Shown here one piece after another: positions 7,311-12,406 of a stretch of DNA of 12,406 bases. This stretch comes from Anaerolineae bacterium (GTDB lineage Bacteria > Chloroflexota > Anaerolineae > B4-G1). The DNA lies in contig JAUWOI010000074.1 in assembly GCA_030612185.1 (NCBI GenBank), positions 1 to 12,406 of the forward strand, written 5' to 3'. The notes below the pieces were generated by a model that ran no database searches, was not told the DNA's origin, and was given only the letters and a program-made list of their open reading frames with translations. The position numbers and the translations under genes were made by a program. Each line of letters starts with the position of its first letter. Positions within the stretch are counted from its first letter, which is position 1.

Positions 7311-7750
7311 AGTCTGTTCACTACCCGATGAATGCCGTCCTTGACGAGCCTTTCCCCAAAGTTGATCACCAAGCCCAGTTTCAAACCGGTCAATCGCAGA
7401 TAGGTCAGCGTTTGGGCCTCAAAAATGGCATTGTATCGCGTGACAGCCTTACATTCTACGATAACCTTGCCGCCAACGATGAGATCAATGCGTAGGGGAG
7501 AAGCCAGGGTATGGCCCTTGTATGGGATGGGCAAGGAGACCTGGCGTCGAACCTCCAGCCCGCGTTGTTCCAGTTCCCACACCAGGGCTTGTTCGTAGAC
7601 GCTTTCGAGGAGCCCGGGGCCGCCGAGGGTGCGGTGAACCTCGATGGCGCAATCAACGATGTGCTTGCTGATCTCGTTTTCGTGTAACGCAGAGACGGCA
7701 GGGGGCTTTCTTCTTTGCGCCTTTGCGTCTTGGCGTTGATTCTGCCTCAT
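7307..7750 (-). CDS. GxxExxY-family protein with PD-(D/E)XK-like pattern
   Basis: A 147-residue protein of the GxxExxY family, small proteins found widely in environmental bacteria and predicted to carry a PD-(D/E)XK nuclease-like fold; no biochemical role is established. The name-giving motif GLLESVY is at 46-52. The nuclease-like pattern is [16 protein letters not shown] at 86-101 (Asp89, Glu99, Lys101). The ATG at 7750 has GGGGAGG upstream and overlaps the hsdS stop as ATGA; an in-frame GTG two codons earlier is less likely. The stop overlaps the hsdR start in the same way. The first roughly 21 residues ([11 protein letters not shown] region) come from a palindromic repeat; the family-like sequence begins near HENEIS. 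Its place between hsdS and hsdR suggests a link to the restriction system, but this could be passive. Confidence 0.85.
   Translation of the reverse strand: MRQNQRQDAKAQRRKPPAVSALHENEISKHIVDCAIEVHRTLGGPGLLESVYEQALVWELEQRGLEVRRQVSLPIPYKGHTLASPLRIDLIVGGKVIVECKAVTRYNAIFEAQTLTYLRLTGLKLGLVINFGERLVKDGIHRVVNRL
7686..7737. repeat. AACGC hairpin repeat, copy 2 (N terminus of GxxExxY gene)
   Basis: The right arm (7711-7737) is well preserved and its inverse reads AACGCCAAGACGCAAAGGCG. The left arm (AACGCAGAGACGGCAGG at 7686) is short and degenerate. It is translated in frame as residues of about 4-23 of the GxxExxY protein. Confidence 0.75.
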
Positions 7751-9411
7751 ACACACCTCCCCACAATACGTTCGGCATCTGGAATGCGCAACTCGCCGGA
7801 GATGAGTTTGGGCAGGAGGGTGTCGCGGAGGGCAGCGAGGGTGCGAGATTCACAGATACAAGTGAGTGTCTTCTCGTGCAGTGGCCCAACTGTACGACCA
7901 AAGGTTTCAATTAGCTCTGTGCTTGGCACGATGACGTGCATTTCAGCCACATCCTTCGGCCTTGCGCGCTGTCGGCTACCAGTGCTTCCTGTGACTCGCT
8001 CTTGAATCCCTTGTTGGACGGCATCCGACTTTATCAATTCATACAAAAAAGGCCGCCAAGCATTGTGCAATGGTACGAACGGCATGAACTCTGTGGAGCA
8101 AATCGCCGCTTCTTCATCTTGCACGTCAGGCAACCAGACGCGAGGGAACCGTGGGTTCAGCTTTGACACCAGAACACTGGCTATCGGTACGCGATATTTG
8201 CTGCTCTTGATATTTGTCCCTGTTTCAACGACAGGTATCCTGCCAGCATCAAATGCAGGAATGCTATAATGCTCCCATAGTTTCGCTGGTGCTCGCATCG
8301 GCTTGACAGACTCTTTCTTGAGGGTAGCCACAGCATACAGACCGGTTACCTCCCACCCCTTCGGAATCTCTCCCAACTCCGACGCCTCAAACGCATCCGG
8401 GAACAGGTCGGCGATGGCAGGATTTAACGCAGAGCCGCCAAGACGCCAAGACGCAAAGGAGTCCTGCCCTTGCTTTTCTTTGCGCCTTTGCGCCTCTGCG
8501 TCTTTGCGTTGAGCCTTGGCCCGCACGGGGTCAAAGTCCACGAACCAGGATTTGAAGATGGCCCGCGCCATCCCCTCCAGCGTCTCGTTCATGCGCCGGT
8601 TCAGCTCGATCTTGTCGTCCAATGTGCCCAGAATGCAGGCGATGGCTTGCTGTGTATCGACAGGAGGGCAAGGAATGGGAATCTGCTTCATATCCCCCTG
8701 GGTAAGTTTCGGGCGCGTTGATCCTGAGAGGTAGCTCTTCACGTCGGCAATTTGAAGCGCATAACAAAGAAATCGAGTGACGCCACTAGCGTTCCCCTGG
8801 AGTATGTGAGCGTGATTGTTTACCCAGAACTTGCCTGTTGCCATAAAGGCGATAGGTGTATTCTGTGATCTGAGATTTTCCCCGTCTTCTGCGAACAGTA
8901 AGTACTCTCCATCAAAGATATAGGAGTCCACATAATCGACAATTCCAGAGGCTCCATAGTATGGGTATGGCCCGGGTTTTCGGTCAGCTTTCTTGACGGG
9001 AATGCGCATCGAGTCAAAGATCTCTGCGACGTCGCCTAGCGGCACCATGGGGTATTGCTCACCTGCCATACCCAATCTCCTCCAGGTTGGTCCAGATGAG
9101 CCGGTCGAGCCGGGCTGCTGGATCACGGCATCATCCTGCTCGATAATCTCCCTGAATTCTACGCCGGTGGCCGCCCAATCCAACACGTCCACGCGGAAGG
9201 GCAGGTCGGATTCGGAGAAGGCTTCCCGCAAGTCGGCCAGGCGCGCAAGGCCGAGCGGCGCGTCCGTCATCACCACCAGGTCAAGGTCTGAGGTGTCTTT
9301 GGCCGTCCAGCGCGCGCGCGACCCAAAGGCGCGCACCTGATACTCTGGGACGCGCTCGGCCAGGATGCGTTTCACGATTTCCAGGTGATCGGGTCGTAGA
9401 TCAACTATCAT
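7747..9411 (-). CDS. hsdS: Nucleotidyltransferase (MNT) domain fused in frame to type I specificity subunit (HsdS)
   Basis: One uninterrupted 554-residue frame holds two proteins. Residues 1 to about 99 are a complete MNT-type nucleotidyltransferase: FGSRARWTAKDTSDLDLVV at 29-47 with Asp42 and Asp44, and a third carboxylate in PFRVD (Asp75). After the linker PGSTGSSGPTWRRLG, HsdS starts at Met115 (MAGEQYPMVPLGD): first recognition domain to about 240, central helical repeat TLDDKIELNRRMNETLEGMA at 263-282, FVDFDPVRAK, a palindromic-repeat insert at about 298-330, second recognition domain from ELGEIPKGWEV (345), and the C-terminal repeat RTLAALRDTLLPKLISGEL. HsdS places HsdM and HsdR on the target DNA. 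The ATG overlaps the HEPN stop as ATGA. A strong ribosome binding site before Met115 means HsdS may also be made alone. The HsdS part, 440 residues, is full length. Confidence 0.9.
   Translation of the reverse strand: MIVDLRPDHLEIVKRILAERVPEYQVRAFGSRARWTAKDTSDLDLVVMTDAPLGLARLADLREAFSESDLPFRVDVLDWAATGVEFREIIEQDDAVIQQPGSTGSSGPTWRRLGMAGEQYPMVPLGDVAEIFDSMRIPVKKADRKPGPYPYYGASGIVDYVDSYIFDGEYLLFAEDGENLRSQNTPIAFMATGKFWVNNHAHILQGNASGVTRFLCYALQIADVKSYLSGSTRPKLTQGDMKQIPIPCPPVDTQQAIACILGTLDDKIELNRRMNETLEGMARAIFKSWFVDFDPVRAKAQRKDAEAQRRKEKQGQDSFASWRLGGSALNPAIADLFPDAFEASELGEIPKGWEVTGLYAVATLKKESVKPMRAPAKLWEHYSIPAFDAGRIPVVETGTNIKSSKYRVPIASVLVSKLNPRFPRVWLPDVQDEEAAICSTEFMPFVPLHNAWRPFLYELIKSDAVQQGIQERVTGSTGSRQRARPKDVAEMHVIVPSTELIETFGRTVGPLHEKTLTCICESRTLAALRDTLLPKLISGELRIPDAERIVGRCV
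8426..8510. repeat. AACGC hairpin repeat, copy 3 (central linker of HsdS)
   Basis: The left arm (8426-8460) begins AACGCAGAGCCGCC; the right arm (8477-8510) ends TCTTTGCGTT. Both are made of 8-base units with A/G-rich and GCGC halves. Translated in frame, it gives AQRKDAEAQRRKE and SWRLGGSALN within HsdS, between the conserved FVDFDPVRAK segment and the second recognition domain. The reading frame is kept on both sides. Confidence 0.85.
9067..9083 (-). promoter_or_regulatory. Internal ribosome binding site and start for HsdS
   Basis: On the minus strand GGAGGAG (9083-9077) is followed by seven bases and an ATG (9069-9067) that begins MAGEQYPMVPLGD, where HsdS-like sequence starts. This is the clearest Shine-Dalgarno in the operon besides that of the GxxExxY gene, and it lies inside the MNT-HsdS frame. 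It probably marks the ancestral separate hsdS start and may still be used. Confidence 0.75.
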
Positions 9412-9818
9412 ACTTTTTCTCTGAGCCGCTCAAGTAAAAAGCGAGCGTCCTGCAAAAAGTCCCTGGCGCTTTGATAGACCGCTTCGGCTGTCGCTGCATC
9501 ATAGGTATGGCTGGCCAGATTGCGCTTTTTGAGAAAATCCAACCAGGCTTCGGCGTCACGCAGCATACCCTGTTCGTAACCTACCCGAAAAAGGTCTCGG
9601 TTGGTCAAAAGATCCACTCGCTCCAGGCTATATTCTTTCAGGTAGCGTTTCAGCATTTTCCACGACATCTCAAAGGTATACTCGAAACGTTGAATGACGC
9701 CATCGCGCATCAATTCGCGCTCGGTGGAGCCTTCCTGGTACGGCGAATCATTGTAGGTTTCCAATGCCGCTGCCAGCGACTCAACGGCTTTCTCTAGGTT
9801 GCTGATATTGATACGCAT
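9408..9818 (-). CDS. HEPN-domain protein, HepT / HI0074-like nucleotidyltransferase partner
   Basis: A 136-residue all-helical protein of the nucleotidyltransferase substrate-binding / HEPN group. FEYTFEMSWKMLKRYLKE (45-62) and the helical C terminus fit HI0074-like proteins. RNLASHTY at 99-106 matches the HEPN motif R-x4-H-x-Y (Arg99, His104, Tyr106), the ribonuclease active site in HepT-type toxins, whose Tyr is the site adenylylated by MntA in studied systems. Its stop overlaps the MNT start as ATGA, so it forms a pair with the MNT part of the next gene. I chose the ATG at 9818 (GGAG nine bases upstream, family-like MRINISNLEKA start); a TTG at 9845 overlapping the hsdM stop is possible. 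Whether it is toxic or only a partner of MNT is not decided by sequence. Confidence 0.85.
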   Translation of the reverse strand: MRINISNLEKAVESLAAALETYNDSPYQEGSTERELMRDGVIQRFEYTFEMSWKMLKRYLKEYSLERVDLLTNRDLFRVGYEQGMLRDAEAWLDFLKKRNLASHTYDAATAEAVYQSARDFLQDARFLLERLREKV

Positions 9819-9841
9819 CCGGTCAGACTCCGAATGATTCT

Positions 9842-11512
9842 TCAACGTCCATATCTCAACTCGCGCAAATTCTCACGTATCGCCTGCTCCAGCCGCGCGC
9901 TCTCCGCAAACTGCTCCTCCAACTGCGCCGTCAGCCGCTCCATCTTTTCCTCGAACGGCTCATCGTCCTCTTCCACCTCCGCCATACCCACGTAGCGGCC
10001 GGGGGTCAGGATGTAGTTGTGTCCCCGGATCTCGTCCAGCGTGGCGGCCTTGCAAAAGCCGGGTATGGCCTCGTAGCCCCCTCCCTGGCCCTCCCCCGCA
10101 AGCGGGGGAGGGAAGAGGTCACCGCCTGCCTGCCGCGCCGCGCACGGCGCAGGCAGGCGCCAGGCGTGGTAGGTATCGGCGATCCGGCGGATGTCGTCGT
10201 CGGTTAACTCGCGGTGGACGCGGTCAATCATCGTGCCCAGTTTGCGGGCGTCGATGAAGAGCGTCTCACTGCGGCGGTCCCTGTAGGGGCGGGTCCCCGT
10301 GCCCGCCCGCTTGTCGCGGGCGATGAACCACAGGCAGACCGGGATCTGCGTCGAGTAGAACAACTGGCCAGGCAGGGCAACCATGCAGTCCACCAGGTCG
10401 GCCTCAATGATGGCCTTGCGGATCTCTCCCTCGCCTGACTGGTTGGACGACATTGAGCCGTTGGCCAGCACGAAACCGGCCAGGCCGGTGGGAGCCAGGT
10501 GGTAGATAAAGTGCTGCACCCAGGCAAAGTTGGCGTTACGGGCTGGCGGCACGCCGAACTGCCAGCGCCGGTCATCCTTGAGCAGTTCGCCGCGCCAGTC
10601 GCTGTCGTTGAAGGGGGGATTGGCCAGCACGTAATCGGCCTTCAGGTCGGGGTGCAGGTCGCGGTGGAAACTATCGGCGTGCTCCTGGCCCAGGTTGCCC
10701 TCGATGCCGCGGATGGCCAGGTTCATCTTGGCCAGCCGCCAGGTGGTGTGGTTCGACTCCTGGCCAAAGATGCTGACATCGGCCCTGGCCTTGCCTCCGC
10801 CTGCCTGCCGAAGACCCGGCGCAGGCAGATTGCCGTTGCCCGTCGCGTGCGCCTGGACGAACCTGACCGATTGGATGAACATGCCGCCGGAGCCGCAGCA
10901 GGGGTCGTACACCCGGCCCTTGTAGGGGGCGAGCATCGCGACCAGCACCTGCACCACGCAGCGGGGGGTGTAGAACTGGCCGCCCTTTTTGCCCTCGGCG
11001 CTGGCGAACTGGGAGAGAAAGTACTCATAGACGCGCCCGAGGATGTCCTTGGATCGGTTGGCCTCGTCGCCCAGGCCGATGTTGCCGACGAGATCAATGA
11101 TCTGGCCCAAACGCTGCTTATCGAGGCGCGGGTGGGCGTAATCCTTGGGCAGCACGCCCTTGAGGGTGGGGTTGTCGCGCTCAATGGCCAGCAGCGCTTC
11201 GTCCACCATTTTGCCGATGGCCGGCTGCTTGGCGTTGTCCTGGAGGTGCGACCAGCGGGCTTCCCTGGGAACCCAAAAGATGTTGACGGCCCGGTACTCA
11301 TCGGGGTCTTCCGGGTCGGCGCCCTGGGCGACCTCGGTCAGCAGTTGGGCGTGGTACTCCTCGAAGGCGTCGGAGATGTACTTGAGGAAGATGAGGCCGA
11401 GTACGACGTGCTTATACTCGGCGGCGTCCATGTTGGAGCGCAGCGCATCGGCAGCACGCCACAACTCGCTTTCAAAGCCGATGGTCGCAGCGCTGTTGTT
11501 GTTTTTTGGCAT
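9842..11512 (-). CDS. hsdM: Type I DNA methyltransferase M subunit (HsdM)
   Basis: The N6-adenine methylase subunit of a type I restriction-modification complex, 556 residues. The N-terminal helical domain (11-160, with [15 protein letters not shown] at 38-52) is followed by [14 protein letters not shown], the S-adenosylmethionine motif [10 protein letters not shown] at 203-212, and the catalytic NPPF at 298-301. The C terminus (from about 515) is coiled-coil-like, for contact with HsdS. It is the first gene of the operon; its ATG has an AAGGGAC segment upstream, a modest ribosome binding site. Four GC-rich palindromes are translated in frame: [11 protein letters not shown] (229-239), [13 protein letters not shown] (402-414), [12 protein letters not shown] (453-464) and [13 protein letters not shown] (467-479). 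All avoid the motifs and look like loop additions, so the enzyme may be active. Confidence 0.95.
   Translation of the reverse strand: MPKNNNSAATIGFESELWRAADALRSNMDAAEYKHVVLGLIFLKYISDAFEEYHAQLLTEVAQGADPEDPDEYRAVNIFWVPREARWSHLQDNAKQPAIGKMVDEALLAIERDNPTLKGVLPKDYAHPRLDKQRLGQIIDLVGNIGLGDEANRSKDILGRVYEYFLSQFASAEGKKGGQFYTPRCVVQVLVAMLAPYKGRVYDPCCGSGGMFIQSVRFVQAHATGNGNLPAPGLRQAGGGKARADVSIFGQESNHTTWRLAKMNLAIRGIEGNLGQEHADSFHRDLHPDLKADYVLANPPFNDSDWRGELLKDDRRWQFGVPPARNANFAWVQHFIYHLAPTGLAGFVLANGSMSSNQSGEGEIRKAIIEADLVDCMVALPGQLFYSTQIPVCLWFIARDKRAGTGTRPYRDRRSETLFIDARKLGTMIDRVHRELTDDDIRRIADTYHAWRLPAPCAARQAGGDLFPPPLAGEGQGGGYEAIPGFCKAATLDEIRGHNYILTPGRYVGMAEVEEDDEPFEEKMERLTAQLEEQFAESARLEQAIRENLRELRYGR
10089..10112. 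repeat. Perfect 11-bp hairpin in hsdM
   Basis: CCCTCCCCCGC (10089-10099), a two-base AA loop, then GCGGGGGAGGG (10102-10112). It is translated in frame as [16 protein letters not shown] sequence, known from dispersed GC-rich repeats. It is directly next to the palindrome at 10124-10159. Confidence 0.8.
10124..10159. repeat. GCCTGCCTG palindrome, copy B in hsdM
   Basis: GCCTGCCTGCCG (10124-10135) pairs with CGGCGCAGGCAGGCG (10145-10159). It gives [12 protein letters not shown] in HsdM. Copy A is at 10801-10828 with the same arms and a different loop. Confidence 0.75.
10281..10310. repeat. GGGGCGGG hairpin in hsdM
   Basis: GGGCGGG (10287-10293) pairs with CCCGCCC (10302-10308). It is translated in frame as [12 protein letters not shown] relative lies outside genes at 3325-3350 (shared GGGGCGGGTC). 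Confidence 0.65.
10801..10828. repeat. CTGCCTGC palindrome, copy A in hsdM
   Basis: CTGCCTGCCG (10801-10810), six-base loop, CGGCGCAGGCAG (10817-10828). It gives [11 protein letters not shown] in HsdM just after the S-adenosylmethionine motif region. Same family as 10124-10159. Confidence 0.75.
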
Positions 11513-11589
11513 GCTTCTTGTCCCTTCGGTCTGGATGTTTTGGTGGTGCTCTTCTACGGGCGGCTAACTACCGAATAGATGGATGTTTG

Positions 11590-11617
11590 CCCAACCCAAC
11601 AATACCCCTCCGCCCCC
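11590..11617 (-). other. G-quadruplex motif upstream of hsdM
   Basis: On the strand that is sense for hsdM there are four G-runs of 5, 4, 3 and 3 with loops of 4, 7 and 2 bases, fitting the G3+N1-7 rule. It lies about 80-105 bases before the hsdM start, in the likely promoter or leader region. A role in expression is inference. Confidence 0.45.
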
Positions 11618-11918
11618 ATCACGCAACCGCCCGCCGCAGGCCAACTATTCCCCCCCCACCGGCGGCGCCTCCCGGCGAGTCCTCGGGCATATCCTCTTCG
11701 AGCACGCCGCGCATCAGGGGTTGTACAAGGTTCTTCAAACTAACTGCGAACCTTGCCCATCCATCCCCTGCACGTCAGGCGATCTGGTCGCGGTGTGCAG
11801 TTTCGGGCGAACGAATCGCAGAACCGCTGGTTAGGCGGGCGTGCTTGAATATAAGAGATAACCCGCCAGACTACTCCTCCAGTTCTCTGGTCTGCCAGCA
11901 CATAGTTACATTACAGGA
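11618..11918. other. Intergenic region between hsdM and the HerA-like remnant
   Basis: The left part (to about 11690) is C-rich on the plus strand with an eight-C run. The centre has nested inverted pieces: CTAAC/GTTAG, TGCGA/TCGCA and CTGCAC/GTGCAG between about 11740 and 11834, ending in GTTAGGC, which fits an integron half-site, but the spacing of the arms is uneven. No gene is supported. No convincing -35/-10 pair for hsdM was found. Confidence 0.35.
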
Positions 11919-12185
11919 TTACTCAACCCATGTTTTTATGAGACTATCAAAATCTACATCTAGCCACTTCTTCTTCCATTCTTGCAAGTAATCAATATCA
12001 CTTGAGGATGGTGTAGGAGCACACGTATCGATTTCCACAAGTGAAGGCATAACTAAAGCATCTCCGATCAAAATTGCCTCTTGACGTCCCAATACCGGCA
12101 GAGACTCCGTCAGCGGGCCTAGACTGTCTGGCAGCAATCTCTTCACATAGTCTTGATCAGACGGATTAGTAAGTCGGTGAGTTAG
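11919..12185 (-). pseudogene. HerA/DUF87-like ATPase, C-terminal remnant
   Basis: An 88-residue frame reads LTHRLTNPSDQDYVKRLLPD, then LTESLPVLGRQEAILIGDAL and a C-terminal tail with SDIDYLQEWKKKWLDVDFD. The HRLTNP-x-DQ segment followed by LGRQEAILIGDA is typical of the C-terminal end of HerA/FtsK-like ATP-binding proteins annotated as DUF87, which are often found with nucleases in defence or repair. The Walker A and B parts are absent, and an in-frame TGA precedes the homologous segment. A GTG at 12146 is open but has no persuasive ribosome binding site. The gene was most likely cut by the insertion to its right, whose transposase stop overlaps this fragment by a few bases. Confidence 0.7.
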
Positions 12186-12406
12186 TCAAGAGGTGTCGCC
12201 TTTTTTGCGGGGGCAGTTTTCGGCCCCATCCACGAGTAACACGGATAATCGGACACGTCAGGTAAATGATTGGCAATAAGCTCCTCCATTGTGAATGTGC
12301 GCGCGCCGGGATTGGCGCGGCGGGCCGCAAGGGTCGCGGCCTTCAGTGCAGCTCGTTCAGCCAGCAAGCGCGGACCTTGCCCCGAGTGAACCTGATGGGG
12401 AGTCAG
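12182..12406 (-). CDS. C-terminal end of a probable IS3-family transposase (runs off right edge)
   Basis: The frame is open to the window edge and ends at TAA (12184-12182). It begins LTPHQVHSGQGPRLLAERAA and then has a helical KAATLAARRANPGARTF stretch. This resembles the end of the integrase-core domain in IS3-type transposases (TPxQVHYGQA...RQATLDAAYAANPERF). The last 35 residues, with ELIANHLPDVSDYPCYSW, do not fit what I remember of that family and may be read-through or lineage-specific. The DDE residues would lie outside the window. It points towards the HerA-like remnant and is the best candidate for the event that truncated it. Confidence 0.5.
   Translation of the reverse strand: MTPHQVHSGQGPRLLAERAALKAATLAARRANPGARTFTMEELIANHLPDVSDYPCYSWMGPKTAPAKKATPLD

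Noticed and set aside
6375..7331. 318-codon plus-strand open frame
   Set aside because: Antisense to hsdR; its end reads through the AACGC repeat. No domain and no ribosome binding site.
7747..9411. Calling the MNT and HsdS as two separate genes
   Set aside because: There is no stop codon between them in the given sequence. I kept one frame and recorded the internal ribosome binding site instead.
10499..11578. 359-codon plus-strand open frame
   Set aside because: Antisense to hsdM, no domain recognised, while hsdM carries intact methylase motifs.
11740..11836. attC site ending in GTTAGGC
   Set aside because: The half-site fits, but the inner arms pair with a 9-10 base offset on one side, unlike attC geometry. 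Mentioned only as part of the intergenic region.

Overview
The window looks like an accessory region of a Chloroflexota (Anaerolineae-like) chromosome. The clues are a secreted repeat protein ending in the VFLPLVMKNH-type tail common in extracellular proteins of that phylum, moderately high GC, and many short palindromic repeats. This placement is inference. Every protein-coding unit I can support lies on the minus strand, so the window reads from right to left.

Core (4053-11512): a type I restriction-modification operon in the order hsdM, HEPN-type protein, nucleotidyltransferase (MNT) joined in frame to hsdS, GxxExxY protein, hsdR. The MNT/hsdS, GxxExxY and hsdR starts overlap the preceding stop as ATGA; the stop of hsdM lies just before the HEPN gene. 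HsdM and HsdS would form the methylase and HsdR would add ATP-dependent translocation and cleavage. The HEPN/MNT pair resembles HepT/MntA-type (HI0074/HI0073-like) modules, and GxxExxY is a small protein with a PD-(D/E)XK-like pattern. The MNT frame runs without a stop into hsdS, yet a strong Shine-Dalgarno sequence sits just before the HsdS-like start, so both a fusion and a separate HsdS may be made.

The operon is peppered with palindromic repeats that keep the reading frame: an 8-bp-periodic hairpin family once each in hsdR, the GxxExxY gene and hsdS; a different hairpin beside the HsdR nuclease motif; and four GC-rich hairpins in hsdM. Several sit in linkers or at N termini, one of them where HsdS geometry sets target spacing.

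Left flank (1-4052): the N-terminal part of a cysteine synthase-family enzyme runs off the left edge. Next come a frameshifted, internally deleted gene, a secreted seven-repeat (probably seven-bladed) beta-propeller protein, a 151-bp nested-palindrome element abutting a transposase N-terminal scrap, a 12-bp tandem array, and an SRPBCC-like gene framed by inverted repeats, with an attC-like hairpin between it and hsdR.

Right flank (11513-12406): a C-rich intergenic stretch with a G-quadruplex motif on the hsdM sense strand, the C-terminal scrap of a HerA/DUF87-like ATPase, and the C-terminal end of a probable IS3-type transposase that continues off the right edge and seems to have truncated the HerA gene. 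No rRNA, tRNA or CRISPR array was seen.
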